64,000 nt of DNA, taken from contig NZ_CP151087.1 of the NCBI RefSeq assembly GCF_038396785.1, positions 5,580,001 through 5,644,000 on the forward strand, written 5' to 3'. The notes beneath the pieces are model-generated. The model worked only from the letters and a program-made list of their open reading frames with translations. It ran no database searches and was not told the DNA's origin. Below are positions 53,541-61,643 of the stretch, one piece after another (the stretch's first letter is position 1; the number at the start of each line of letters is the position of its first letter). This stretch comes from Sphingobacterium thalpophilum (GTDB taxonomy: Bacteria > Bacteroidota > Bacteroidia > Sphingobacteriales > Sphingobacteriaceae). Both the position numbers and the translations under genes were made by a program.

Positions 53541-55094
53541 TTAACTATAATAACCTGCACCTCTGATGTTGTTATGATGAGGCATTGGCATTTCATTTTC
53601 TTGAGGTTCATTCCATCCCGCCATACCGCTGGCCAGCATATTTCCAACCGATTTAGAACTGAACATGCTGTTTTCTACAGCCATGTTGCAGGCCTTATCG
53701 AACATGGCTGCGGAGTAAGTACGTTGCAAACGAAACAGCCCATCACAGGTACGGTAGAGCTGCTCGGGATAACGTCCCTTTTGATTGAATATCGCTATGA
53801 TAAGCTGCTCGAATGAATGGGATATCTCAGAAGCTTTCTTGCGATATTTTTCAGGACTAATATCCATGTATTCACGATGACTGGACTCTAGATGTTCTGG
53901 GTTGGTGGTATATGAGTTTGGACGCAGGCTACGCTGATGTACAGCTACCTGATTGCCTTGCACAAAGATGTAGACCATACGATCAGTGTATACGACCTGC
54001 GCTTTTTTCCTGCGGTAGATATGCGGTACACTATAAGAGTGACGGTCGCGGCCCAAGTAAATATGGCCGTTGTCAGCCACTTTAAGCTCGGTATAGTGCT
54101 TCAGCTCAAAGCGGCTCGCAGGAAGTTTGCCCAATAGATGCTTTTCACTGCTGATAAAGCGTTCCTGACGGCAGTAACTGCGGTTTTGCATTCGTGTCTG
54201 GTTGAGCTTGTCTATGCACGAGGTAATGGCTTCATTGAGCGATTCCAGATCGAAGAACCTACGGTTGCGCAATCGTGCGAATACCTGTGTATAGACGATT
54301 TTGACATGGTTCTCAACAGCACTTTTGTCCCTTGGTTTTCCTGAGCGGGCAGGAACCACAACGGTATCGTAGTGATTGGCCAGATCTTCCATACTTCTGT
54401 TGATATCAGGTTCATAGCGGTCACTCCTGGTTACAGCCGACTTTAGATTATCCGGTACCAGTGCCTTGGGGACTCCGCCCAGGGACCACAGGCAATCATT
54501 CAGCGCTCCAATAAAATCAGGGATTGTTTGGCTACGCACAGCTTTTGCATAACAATAATTGGAATAAGGAAGACAGGCGACAAATACCTCGCAATTAATA
54601 AGCTCACCTGTCTGGATATCAATATAATGCAACTTCTTGCCGGAGAAGTCGATATAGAGCTTGTCTGCGGCTTCATGTTGCATTACCATGGTTCCTGAAC
54701 GGGCAGAAACACTGAGCTGTGAAAAGTGATAACAGAACTGGGAGTAACCATACCCCTGGGCATAAGATACTTTGTATTCTTCCCAAAGCAGTTTACGCGT
54801 TACGCCAACTCTTTTAAGTTCTTTCTCCAGATGCGGCAAACGCTCTTTGAGATCCTCGAACCTGGGATCACGGTAGGCCGGATTACCTGAATGCAGCAGA
54901 CCTTCCAGGACCGGGTCTTCCACAGACAGAATGTCGCTCATGTTCAACTTTGCCTCACCTATCTTAAAAAGATAGGACTTTACGGTATTCTTACTTATAC
55001 TGAGACTGCGGGCTATCGCTTTGATGGCATAGCCCTGCTGGTGCAGCCTGATCATCTGTTTTATCTGACTCATGGGTCTGGTTTTTCCGGCCAT
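53541..55094 (-). CDS. istA: IS21-family transposase IstA
   Basis: A 517-residue DDE transposase. The N-terminal helix-turn-helix (QGYAIKAIARSLSISKNTVKSYLF) binds the end repeats. The integrase core has LYIDFSGKKLHYID (first Asp), ALVPDNLKSAV (second Asp) and RDKSAVENHVKIVY (Glu). A C-terminal beta-barrel-like region and a basic tail follow. The frame is intact. The outer end of the IS, with its repeat array, lies upstream of the start but is interrupted by ISL3. Confidence 0.94.
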   Translation of the reverse strand: MAGKTRPMSQIKQMIRLHQQGYAIKAIARSLSISKNTVKSYLFKIGEAKLNMSDILSVEDPVLEGLLHSGNPAYRDPRFEDLKERLPHLEKELKRVGVTRKLLWEEYKVSYAQGYGYSQFCYHFSQLSVSARSGTMVMQHEAADKLYIDFSGKKLHYIDIQTGELINCEVFVACLPYSNYCYAKAVRSQTIPDFIGALNDCLWSLGGVPKALVPDNLKSAVTRSDRYEPDINRSMEDLANHYDTVVVPARSGKPRDKSAVENHVKIVYTQVFARLRNRRFFDLESLNEAITSCIDKLNQTRMQNRSYCRQERFISSEKHLLGKLPASRFELKHYTELKVADNGHIYLGRDRHSYSVPHIYRRKKAQVVYTDRMVYIFVQGNQVAVHQRSLRPNSYTTNPEHLESSHREYMDISPEKYRKKASEISHSFEQLIIAIFNQKGRYPEQLYRTCDGLFRLQRTYSAAMFDKACNMAVENSMFSSKSVGNMLASGMAGWNEPQENEMPMPHHNNIRGAGYYS

Positions 55095-55150
55095 TGGGTA
55101 ATATCATTTTCCCAAAAATAAAACCAAAATCAGGACCCCCGCAAGGGGTC

Positions 55151-55157
55151 AATATCC
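55151..55157 (+). repeat. ISL3 target duplication, left copy (AATATCC)
   Basis: AATATCC directly precedes the left inverted repeat of the ISL3 element and is repeated at 56869-56875 directly after the right one. Removing the element and one copy restores a typical IS21 end unit. Confidence 0.85.
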
Positions 55158-56868
55158 GGTTCTTCCGCACTTTTGGTGGTAATACCATCATATTTGTCTT
55201 CAATTAGCGTTCATATTTTAATGAATGCATCAAAACTTGTTTTTTCGGACGATGGTGATAACTTTAGGATTATATCAGTAGATAACCAGCAAGATGTACT
55301 GGTAGTTTATGTGCAGAGTACTACCCGAAGTGCTGTCTGCCCAAACTGCTGCATCACTTCGAAAAGAATCCACAGCTATTACACCCGCAAGATCGCAGAC
55401 CTTCCTGTCTTTGGTAAAACTTCCAGAATTATTCTTCGCTCTCGTAAATTTTATTGTCATCAAGACGAATGTCCGTTCAAAATATTCACCGAGAGGTTCG
55501 AGAGTCATTTCAGGCCATATAAACGGAGGACTGAGCGTCTGGAAAGTAAGATCAGACAACTTGGGCTTCTTGCCGGAGGAAGGCCTGCTCAGCGGATTTG
55601 TACCATATTGTCGATACCCACTAGCGATACGACTATACTACGGTTGATTGAAAAAAGCGATTTTTCACCAGCAAAAGGTGTAACCGCCATTGGCGTAGAC
55701 GATTGGGCTTACAAAAAAAGGAAAAGTTACGGTAGTATTTTGGTCAATCTCCACACAGGGAAAGTGATAGATCTATTACCAGACCGTGAACAGGAGACAT
55801 TGCGTAAATGGCTACAGGAACGTCCAGAGATTGAAGTAATGAGCCGGGATAGATACAGTAACTATCAAAAAGCAATTACTTTGGGTGCTCCCCAATCTAT
55901 CCAGGTCACCGATCGTTGGCACTTGTTGAAAAATTTAAGTGAGGCGGTACAGAAAGTTTTGATTAGGCATTACAGCAAAGCCACAGCTTTGTTGGCCAAT
56001 AAGCAGTTGCGGGTTGACGATCAACAAATAGCTGAAAATCAAAGCTCACTATCTGAAAACAGAAGCTCTCCGGATTCAGCTCATGGCGGGATCCGCTTAA
56101 AGCGGTTTGAGCAACTGAAGGAATTACAGAAAAAAGGATATTCCATACGTGCCATGGCACGGCATCTGTGCATGCACAGACAAACCGTCAAAAACTATCT
56201 GGACATGGAGACCTTGCCCCGGAAATCTCAATGCAAGATTAATCCGCTTGAAAAATTCTTTACGCATATAAAAAAGCGTATGGAGGAAGAGCCGAGCATA
56301 TTGATCACCACATTGTGGCAGGAGCTCAGAACCCAAGGATATAAGGGAGCCTATTCAACTTTCTCAGAAGGCTTGAAATTCTATGGGATCCGAGTGGGCA
56401 AAAAAGCTGGGTTCACTAAAGAATTACCGAATCATGGTGCAGCAACTTTTAAACCATCATCAGCGGCGATATGGTTTCTGTCAGATCAACAAAATCTGTG
56501 GGATGACCAACGGAATATCATCCGCGAATTATGCAAATCCTCCAAAGAGCTGAATAAGACTTTTATCCTAGTGCAATCCTTCCGTAAAATAATGGCTGAG
56601 AAGTCGGGCGATACAAAATTGAGGGAGTGGATCGAGAAATCAAGCACCTCGGGACTAAAAGAAATAGCATCATTCGCAAAAGGACTGCTCGCCGATTGCC
56701 CCGCTGTTGAAAATGCGCTCACCTTACCATGGAGTAATGGTCCCGTGGAAGGAAACGTGAACCGACTGAAAATGATTAAGAGGCAGATGTATGGTAGAGC
56801 GGGGTTTGACTTATTGAGGAAACGTGTATTATACGCTCCGTCTTGACCACCAAAAGTGGGGAAGAACC
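55158..56868 (+). mobile_element. ISL3-family insertion sequence, complete
   Basis: A 1.7-kb element with 23-bp inverted repeats (55158-55180 and 56846-56868, 22 of 23 matching, starting GGTTCTTCC), one intact transposase gene and a 7-bp direct duplication, AATATCC, on both sides. It lies inside one unit of the IS21 end array, so it arrived after the IS21 element. Confidence 0.9.
55221..56846 (+). CDS. ISL3-family transposase
   Basis: A 541-residue transposase starting at ATG 55221 (MNASKLVFSDDG). The upstream TTG start at 55173 would lie in the terminal repeat. The N-terminal zinc-binding region has CPNC and CHQDECPF. The catalytic core has GVDDWAYKKRKSYGSILVNL (first Asp), SRDRYSNYQKA and VTDRWHLLKNLSEAV (second Asp block) and the final WSNGPVEGNVNRLKMIKRQMYGRAGFDLL with the Glu. 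A mid-protein HTH-like stretch (KKGYSIRAMARHLCMHRQTVKNYL) is unbroken. It appears functional. Confidence 0.93.
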   Translation: MNASKLVFSDDGDNFRIISVDNQQDVLVVYVQSTTRSAVCPNCCITSKRIHSYYTRKIADLPVFGKTSRIILRSRKFYCHQDECPFKIFTERFESHFRPYKRRTERLESKIRQLGLLAGGRPAQRICTILSIPTSDTTILRLIEKSDFSPAKGVTAIGVDDWAYKKRKSYGSILVNLHTGKVIDLLPDREQETLRKWLQERPEIEVMSRDRYSNYQKAITLGAPQSIQVTDRWHLLKNLSEAVQKVLIRHYSKATALLANKQLRVDDQQIAENQSSLSENRSSPDSAHGGIRLKRFEQLKELQKKGYSIRAMARHLCMHRQTVKNYLDMETLPRKSQCKINPLEKFFTHIKKRMEEEPSILITTLWQELRTQGYKGAYSTFSEGLKFYGIRVGKKAGFTKELPNHGAATFKPSSAAIWFLSDQQNLWDDQRNIIRELCKSSKELNKTFILVQSFRKIMAEKSGDTKLREWIEKSSTSGLKEIASFAKGLLADCPAVENALTLPWSNGPVEGNVNRLKMIKRQMYGRAGFDLLRKRVLYAPS

Positions 56869-57103
56869 AATATCCTCCGGAATACTGAACTCCCAATAAT
56901 ATCAGAGGGGTCAGCATGCTCCAGAATAATAATCGTCAAAACAGAAATTAATCCGCAAAGGGGTCAATATGCCCCGGAATATATAGCTGTTCTGAACAAA
57001 AGAGGGGTCAGTATCTGACGGAATGCCATGCGATAACAACGATTAAACAAACACGACATACCTAAACTAACTCCGGAATCAGGGGGTCAGCATGCTCCGG
57101 TCT
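56869..57103 (-). repeat. IS21 left-end repeat array (four intact units plus one split by ISL3)
   Basis: Units of the form GGGGTCAryATrnnCCGGAAT occur at about 56904-56927, 56955-56980, 57001-57023 and 57080-57103. A fifth is split by ISL3 (55141-55157 joined to 56876-56884). Spacing is 46-79 bases. IS21-family ends are known to carry several such transposase-binding repeats. No ORF of interest lies here. Confidence 0.75.
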
Positions 57104-57313
57104 ATGCAATCGAAATAAATCTTGTTTAAAAAGATCGAAAGATCAATGGGCTTCAGGTAACTGACTGTTATCAGGGGCCATTGTACGCGACTAGGTTTAG
57201 ACAAAAATTTATGAACTGGGTATTCGTGTTTAAAGTCGAAGAAACGAATCGGTTCCAGATTAAGATCTCTTGGTACAGGATCGCTAACTATCCCTTTTTT
57301 AAAGAATTTTTTG

Positions 57314-57321
57314 TACCTTTG
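57314..57321 (+). promoter_or_regulatory. Promoter -7 box of the cold-shock-domain gene (TACCTTTG)
   Basis: TACCTTTG matches TAnnTTTG exactly and would give a leader of about 90 bases, a length common for cold-shock genes. The region 57104-57313 shows nothing else I can support. Confidence 0.5.
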
Positions 57322-57417
57322 CAATTATCTCCTTAGAACACATCGCATTTTTATCTTTTCAACGAAGCTCTAAAGGTCCGTAACCTCCTCGGGAACATTT
57401 ATTTTAATCCATATTGA

Positions 57418-57843
57418 ATGAGCAAAAGCCAAATTACATTTAACAAAAAAGAACGAGAAAAAAAGAAACTACTCAAAAAACAACAAAAAATTGAGAAAAA
57501 AGAATTCAACAAAACAAACAACGACAAGGGGAAATCTTTGGAAGAATTGTTTGCTTATGTTGATGAACATGGGAATATTTCAGACAGACCTGCGATAAAA
57601 TTGAAAGAAGGGGAGAGTCCAAGCATGGCCTCAAATCATCATGACGAGTATTCCTTCGGAAAAGTTGTCCATTACAATAACGACTCCAACTATGGGTTTA
57701 TTAGAGACAACGAAACTCAGCAATCTATTTATTTCAATGACCGTCTTGCTGGACATAAATTGAACCTGAATCAGAAAGTGAAGTTTAAATTTAAAAGTGC
57801 TAAACAAGGAGCTCAAGTCACTGAAGTCTTGATCGAGTATTAG
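57418..57843 (+). CDS. Cold-shock-domain protein with basic N-terminal extension
   Basis: A 141-residue protein. Residues 1-45 are lysine-rich and likely coiled or RNA-contacting (KKEREKKKLLKKQQKIEKKE). Residues 78-141 form a divergent cold-shock domain: FGKVVHYNNDSNYGFIRDNE contains the RNP1-like YGFI, and QQSIYFNDR the RNP2-like strand. Such proteins bind single-stranded RNA. The long leader suggests post-transcriptional control. Confidence 0.85.
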   Translation: MSKSQITFNKKEREKKKLLKKQQKIEKKEFNKTNNDKGKSLEELFAYVDEHGNISDRPAIKLKEGESPSMASNHHDEYSFGKVVHYNNDSNYGFIRDNETQQSIYFNDRLAGHKLNLNQKVKFKFKSAKQGAQVTEVLIEY

Positions 57844-58259
57844 CTAAAAAAGTACTCTTAATCGAGTATTGATGATTATAAGGCCTTTTGTTTGATGTCA
57901 GGGTATTTGGAGTCAAACAAAGGTTTTTTACATTTATCTGAATGCCTGCTTTCCCGTTAATGGTATTCTTTATAAGAGAGGCTTCCCGCAGTTTCAGCGT
58001 TTAAATCGCGTTCATTAATCGCTCTTCAGAGCGAAAAGAGTTTTTCCCTACCGGTATAATTTCACGATTACCTTTATAGAAAAAGTTCAATTTTTAGAAT
58101 TCCCCTTTATTTTGAATATGTCGCTGATCTAATTTTGATGTGATGTGTATACTTTTTACGTGATGTGTATACTTTTTATATGGTCCTTCTGGAGTCACCC
58201 TTGTAGTTTTGTGATATTTTGCCTTAAATGCTGTTGGTTCTAAGTTATCTTCTAAGAAT
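57844..58259. other. Gene-poor stretch after the cold-shock-domain gene
   Basis: About 415 bases. It holds a 20-bp tandem duplication (58141-58180) and two copies of ATCGAGTATT near 57832 and 57860. A minus-strand frame at 58094-58363 overlaps the next gene and reads through the duplication, so I do not accept it. Confidence 0.5.
58141..58180. repeat. 20-bp tandem duplication
   Basis: GTGATGTGTATACTTTTTAC and GTGATGTGTATACTTTTTAT follow each other directly and differ only at the last base. Confidence 0.9.
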
Positions 58260-58715
58260 TTATGAGGTAAATATCTGCTTATTGTTCCTCTCTTGTATAA
58301 GTTGATGATTTTTTTTGATATAGAAGGATTGATGGAAACAGAAATAAAATAACCCTCCAGCAAAGTAAGCTACGACGTCAGCAATATCTCCAGTATTATA
58401 AGTGGTATATTGAGGCATGATCCATTCAAAAAGTAAGGCGGTAAAGAATGAAATTATCCAGATTTGGTAAAGCGGATAACCATGGGCTCTGCCATTGTTG
58501 AATACATGACTACCCACGATAGATGAACAATGGATAATGATCGGTACAAAAACGAAATCAGTCAGCCAGTCGTTCAGGAAGGGGATAGGGAAATGATTAG
58601 CCCGAGTAAATCGAATAAAGAACCAACAAAACCAGTAGAAGATAAATAAGCCGTCAAACAGCTCCTTACTTAATGAGCGAAGGAGATGGCGATTAACATT
58701 GCTATAGCACCACAT
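58260..58715 (-). CDS. Small polytopic membrane protein, family unknown
   Basis: A 151-residue frame with about four hydrophobic segments and the motifs LNDWLTDFVFVPIIIH, GSHVFNNGRAHGYPLYQIW and NTGDIADVVAYFAGGLFYF, the last being VanZ-like in feel. I cannot assign a family. The ATG at 58715 overlaps the upstream ORF by 46 bases in another frame. A later non-ATG start after TAAGTAAGGAG (near 58670) would remove the overlap and is plausible. It is probably co-transcribed with that ORF. Confidence 0.6.
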   Translation of the reverse strand: MWCYSNVNRHLLRSLSKELFDGLFIFYWFCWFFIRFTRANHFPIPFLNDWLTDFVFVPIIIHCSSIVGSHVFNNGRAHGYPLYQIWIISFFTALLFEWIMPQYTTYNTGDIADVVAYFAGGLFYFCFHQSFYIKKNHQLIQERNNKQIFTS

Positions 58716-58855
58716 GCCATTAAAGTTAGAAACATAAAGAAAGCAGTCTGTTTACCGAATTTCTTCCAAGAACTGTCGTTTGGATGAGCTGGGATTAAAG
58801 TTTGTTTTAATTCGATGTATTGCCTTTTTAGCCAATTTCCCGTTGATTTTTCCAT
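58670..58855 (-). CDS. 61-residue single-pass membrane protein
   Basis: MEKSTGNWLKRQYIELKQTL and the following polar region lead to one C-terminal helix (FFMFLTLMACGAIAMLIAIS). It is the first gene on the minus strand from the shared palindrome with TetR, so it is the best candidate for the regulator's target. No family is recognised. Confidence 0.6.
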   Translation of the reverse strand: MEKSTGNWLKRQYIELKQTLIPAHPNDSSWKKFGKQTAFFMFLTLMACGAIAMLIAISFAH

Positions 58856-58875
58856 GTATATGATCTTATTTTTAG

Positions 58876-58921
58876 TTCATGATGCAAAATTAGAACAATT
58901 GTTCTAATTTTGCATCATGAA
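58876..58921. promoter_or_regulatory. 46-bp perfect palindromic operator with divergent promoters
   Basis: Halves 58876-58898 and 58899-58921 are exact reverse complements (core TTAGAACAATTGTTCTAA). The -7 box TAATTTTG occurs on both strands inside it (58905-58912 plus, 58885-58892 minus). The TetR start codon ATG (58917-58919) is within the palindrome. This strongly suggests an autoregulatory operator covering both promoters. Confidence 0.8.
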
Positions 58922-59498
58922 TACGAAAGAAAAAATTATTGTGGGTGCGTTGAAGCTTTATAATCGTGATGGTATACGTACGGTAACAACGCGTCAAATT
59001 GCTCAGGAACTGAATATAAGTGCCGGTAATCTTCATTATCATTTTAAACATACCGAGGATATTATTTTTCAACTTTTCCAATTATTGCAAAATGAGTATG
59101 AAAAGATGATTTTGAAGCCTGAAGATGATGCAAGCACATTTCGCCAGGTGCTGGATAGTTTTATTGATGGCTCTTATGCGCTGATATCGAAATACAGGTT
59201 TATTTTTGAGAATTTTGCTGAAATTTGCAACTGGATCCCCAGTATTGCAGAAGCTTACAGAAATTTGGTGGCACAGCGTGAAGAGCAACTTGTCTCTCTA
59301 TTTTTGTATTACGCTGAGTTAGGCATGTTTCGTTCTGATATACCTTTGGTAAATTTACAGGGGTTCGTGCGCCAACTTTTTATCATTTCAGATTTTTGGA
59401 GCTCAAGCTATGCTGTTTTGGGTGCACACCAAAATGGAAATCCACTGGAAGATTATAGACAGACGATTCATACGGCCTTTTATCCATATCTTGTTTAA
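58917..59498 (+). CDS. TetR-family transcriptional regulator
   Basis: A 193-residue regulator. Residues 1-50 form the DNA-binding domain (EKIIVGALKLYNRDGIRTVTTRQIAQELNISAGNLHYHFKHTEDII, with the GNLHYHF recognition helix). The C-terminal ligand domain has FGxx-free helices including FIDGSYALISKYRFIFENFAEICNW. The ligand is unknown. It is divergent from the two small membrane ORFs and probably represses them and itself through the palindrome. Its transcript may be leaderless. Confidence 0.92.
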   Translation: MNTKEKIIVGALKLYNRDGIRTVTTRQIAQELNISAGNLHYHFKHTEDIIFQLFQLLQNEYEKMILKPEDDASTFRQVLDSFIDGSYALISKYRFIFENFAEICNWIPSIAEAYRNLVAQREEQLVSLFLYYAELGMFRSDIPLVNLQGFVRQLFIISDFWSSSYAVLGAHQNGNPLEDYRQTIHTAFYPYLV

Positions 59499-59532
59499 AG
59501 GAACGGGGCAAATTGAATCGCTCCTTGGATTG

Positions 59533-60378
59533 TTATTCTTTCCTTAATGTGAAAATGGTAACCTCGGGTCGGGCGTTGAATCTGATGGGAATGCTGTGTC
59601 CCAGTCCGCGGTTGATATATAATGTTCTGTCTCCGCTTATTTTCTTGATTCCTTGATCGTAGTTTTTATTTTTTACGGGAATAATCGGGGAGCCCCAAAA
59701 AGGAATTCTTACTTGGCCAGCATGTGTGTGTCCTGCCAGGATCCAGCCATTGTATCTATTCCAGCCGTCGAGGTATGCGGCATCCGGATTATGACATAAT
59801 ACTAAACTGGCTTGAGATTGATCGTAGTCTTTCATGGCCTTTACAAGGTCAAAGTTTGTTCCCCAAAAGTCCTCTATACCGAATATTCTTAACCCCTGGG
59901 TTATTACGCTTTCATTTCTCAATACTTTTATCGAATATCCATGGAGTAGGCTAACGATTGAATCTGCTGCCGCACTGTCTCGAAAATTTTTTCCATAGTC
60001 ATGATTGCCTAGAATTGCCAATGTTTGAAGTTTGCCTTTTGGGGCATCTTGCATGACTTCATTGAGTTGTTCTAAGGGGATTTTATTGTTAACAAGACGT
60101 ACAAAATCGCCGGTGTATACCACGATATCGGGCTTTAATGCTCCGATTTCCCGAAAGGTTCTTTTTATAAAATCTTTATCCACATAGTTGCCGATATGGA
60201 TGTCCGAGATCTGGATCAATGATTTTCCTTCCAATGCTTCGGGTAAATGTTTTACAGTTAGATTGATCTGCTCATATTTTACCCAATGTGGCTCGATTTT
60301 CCAGCTGTAAAAACCGAGCAATGCACCCATTACGAATAAACATATTGCTATATGCTTTAATTTTCGCTTATTTTTCAT
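59533..60378 (-). CDS. Membrane-anchored metallophosphoesterase (YkuE-like)
   Basis: A 281-residue calcineurin-like phosphoesterase with one N-terminal helix (HIAICLFVMGALLGFYSW). The metal-binding blocks are complete: QISDIHIG (D-x-H), VVYTGDFV (GD), LGNHDY (GNHD), LCHNPD and AGHTHAGQ (GHTH). Relatives such as YkuE act on the outer face of the membrane. It follows the GNAT gene by nine bases, in one operon. Confidence 0.92.
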   Translation of the reverse strand: MKNKRKLKHIAICLFVMGALLGFYSWKIEPHWVKYEQINLTVKHLPEALEGKSLIQISDIHIGNYVDKDFIKRTFREIGALKPDIVVYTGDFVRLVNNKIPLEQLNEVMQDAPKGKLQTLAILGNHDYGKNFRDSAAADSIVSLLHGYSIKVLRNESVITQGLRIFGIEDFWGTNFDLVKAMKDYDQSQASLVLCHNPDAAYLDGWNRYNGWILAGHTHAGQVRIPFWGSPIIPVKNKNYDQGIKKISGDRTLYINRGLGHSIPIRFNARPEVTIFTLRKE

Positions 60379-60387
60379 AGCGTTAAA

Positions 60388-60888
60388 TTAACTTTTCCAG
60401 TCAGATTTGCTAATCTTCATATTGAGGCTTTTCCAGGTTTCGTTGCCAATTTTTACTTCCGAAATCATATTTTCGTTAATTCGAAAACCTACGGCTTCAT
60501 AACATCGGATTGCATTGTGATTCCAGTCATAAACGTTTAAATCAGCTATTTCATAATTACCTTCAATAAAAAGCCGCCTGAGTAGTGTGTTCACAGTGCT
60601 CTTGCCGTAACCTTTATTTCGTTCCGAATTTTTTGCGATCAGAATACGGCAAAGTCTTGGAATATCCCGTTCGAAGCTTAATTCGCAGTGGCCGATAATT
60701 TCTTTGGTTGCTGTATCGATTATTTTAAAGGCTTGTCGTTTCGGATCTTGAATGTATTTTTCAAGTTGGTTATCAGTAAGCGGAAACGAAAAATACGGTC
60801 CTGCAAACTGTAATAGTTCCTCTGCTGATCGAATCCATGATTTAAAAAGCGGGAAATCTGATTTTTCGAATTGAAGTAGTGTTATCAT
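60388..60888 (-). CDS. GNAT-family N-acetyltransferase
   Basis: A 166-residue acetyltransferase of the RimJ-like GNAT group. ITLLQFEKSDFPLFKSWIRS is the typical start. GHCELSFERDIPRLCRILIAKNSERNKGYGKSTV has the acetyl-CoA loop, and LNVYDWNHNAIRCYEAVGF is the C-terminal block. The acceptor is unknown. Confidence 0.9.
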   Translation of the reverse strand: MITLLQFEKSDFPLFKSWIRSAEELLQFAGPYFSFPLTDNQLEKYIQDPKRQAFKIIDTATKEIIGHCELSFERDIPRLCRILIAKNSERNKGYGKSTVNTLLRRLFIEGNYEIADLNVYDWNHNAIRCYEAVGFRINENMISEVKIGNETWKSLNMKISKSDWKS

Positions 60889-61003
60889 GATTATTGTTTA
60901 GTTGCCATGCGAACGGCAAATCAATTTAGAAAATTCTCGTGCCCGATCCTAAGGAAATTACTGAATTTTACGAAATTCGTGCGAAATATATTGAAAGAGC
61001 AAT

Positions 61004-61483
61004 ATGCCGCAGCTTATTTTAGATACAATTATAGAAGCTCCTTTATCGGTTGTTTTTGATTTGGCACGTAGTATTGATCTGCATATGTATTCGACAAAGA
61101 AAACTGGAGAGAAGGCAATTGATGGGGTGACGTCGGGATTAATCGAGGCAGGTCAGCAGGTGCGCTGGCGCGCAAGGCATCTTGGAGTAAAGCAAACATT
61201 GACTGTGCAGATAACAGCGATGGAAAAACCTCATTTTTTCGAAGATCGAATGACTCAAGGAGTGTTTCATTCGATGGATCACCAGCATATTTTCAAGGAA
61301 CTGGAACATGGTAAAGTATTAATGCGCGATGTGTTCAATTTTAAGGCTCCGCTCGGGGTTCTGGGAAGGCTTGTGGAATGGCTATTTTTAACCCGATACA
61401 TGCTGCGCTTTCTTGAAGAAAGAAATCAGGTGATCAAAGAAGTTGCCGAGTCGGGTAAATACCGGCTGTATCTTCCAGTCTAG
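61004..61483 (+). CDS. SRPBCC-fold (START-like) protein
   Basis: A 159-residue protein of the cyclase/dehydrase-type SRPBCC superfamily. TIIEAPLSVVFDLARSIDLHMYS, GQQVRWRARHLG, FFEDRMTQGVFHSMDHQHIF and FNFKAPLGVLGRLVEWLFLTRYML follow the usual order of strands and final helix. These form a hydrophobic pocket, with the ligand unknown. It is divergent from the GNAT gene. Confidence 0.85.
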   Translation: MPQLILDTIIEAPLSVVFDLARSIDLHMYSTKKTGEKAIDGVTSGLIEAGQQVRWRARHLGVKQTLTVQITAMEKPHFFEDRMTQGVFHSMDHQHIFKELEHGKVLMRDVFNFKAPLGVLGRLVEWLFLTRYMLRFLEERNQVIKEVAESGKYRLYLPV

Positions 61484-61643
61484 TTTCCTTCGGAAATAAG
61501 CGATAGGTTGTAGGTGTCGACTTTCAATTTTCGCGAGAAACATTGGGGTAAATTTTTCAACTAGATCACATTTAGCAGTTCAATAAGCGATGATGTTGGG
61601 ATGCTCCACTTTTTCGCTGAATTATCTGAAAACTCGTATGTGT

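Larger units (their letters stand above)
49188..57103 (-). mobile_element. IS21-family element carrying two nested insertions
   Basis: The element holds istA and istB on the minus strand between ends built of repeated TCCGG...TGACCCC units. The units point inward: two at the left (49188-49238) and five at the right (one split by ISL3, then four in 56904-57103). A possible 5-bp target duplication, ATGCA, flanks it (49183-49187 and 57104-57108). Without the RIT-like element (about 3.5 kb) and the ISL3 element (about 1.7 kb) it would be about 2.7 kb, normal for IS21. The exact tips are uncertain by a few bases. Confidence 0.7.

Noticed and set aside
49188..57103. Defence island or integrative conjugative element
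   Set aside because: All genes in the block are transposases, the IS ATPase or recombinases. No cargo, relaxase or defence domain is visible.
57079..57324. 81-codon minus-strand ORF across the IS21 right border
   Set aside because: It reads from host DNA into the IS repeat and ends there. The reconstructed pre-insertion frame stops after about 19 further codons without any recognisable family.
58094..58363. 89-codon minus-strand ORF
   Set aside because: It overlaps the larger membrane-protein frame and translates through a tandem DNA duplication.
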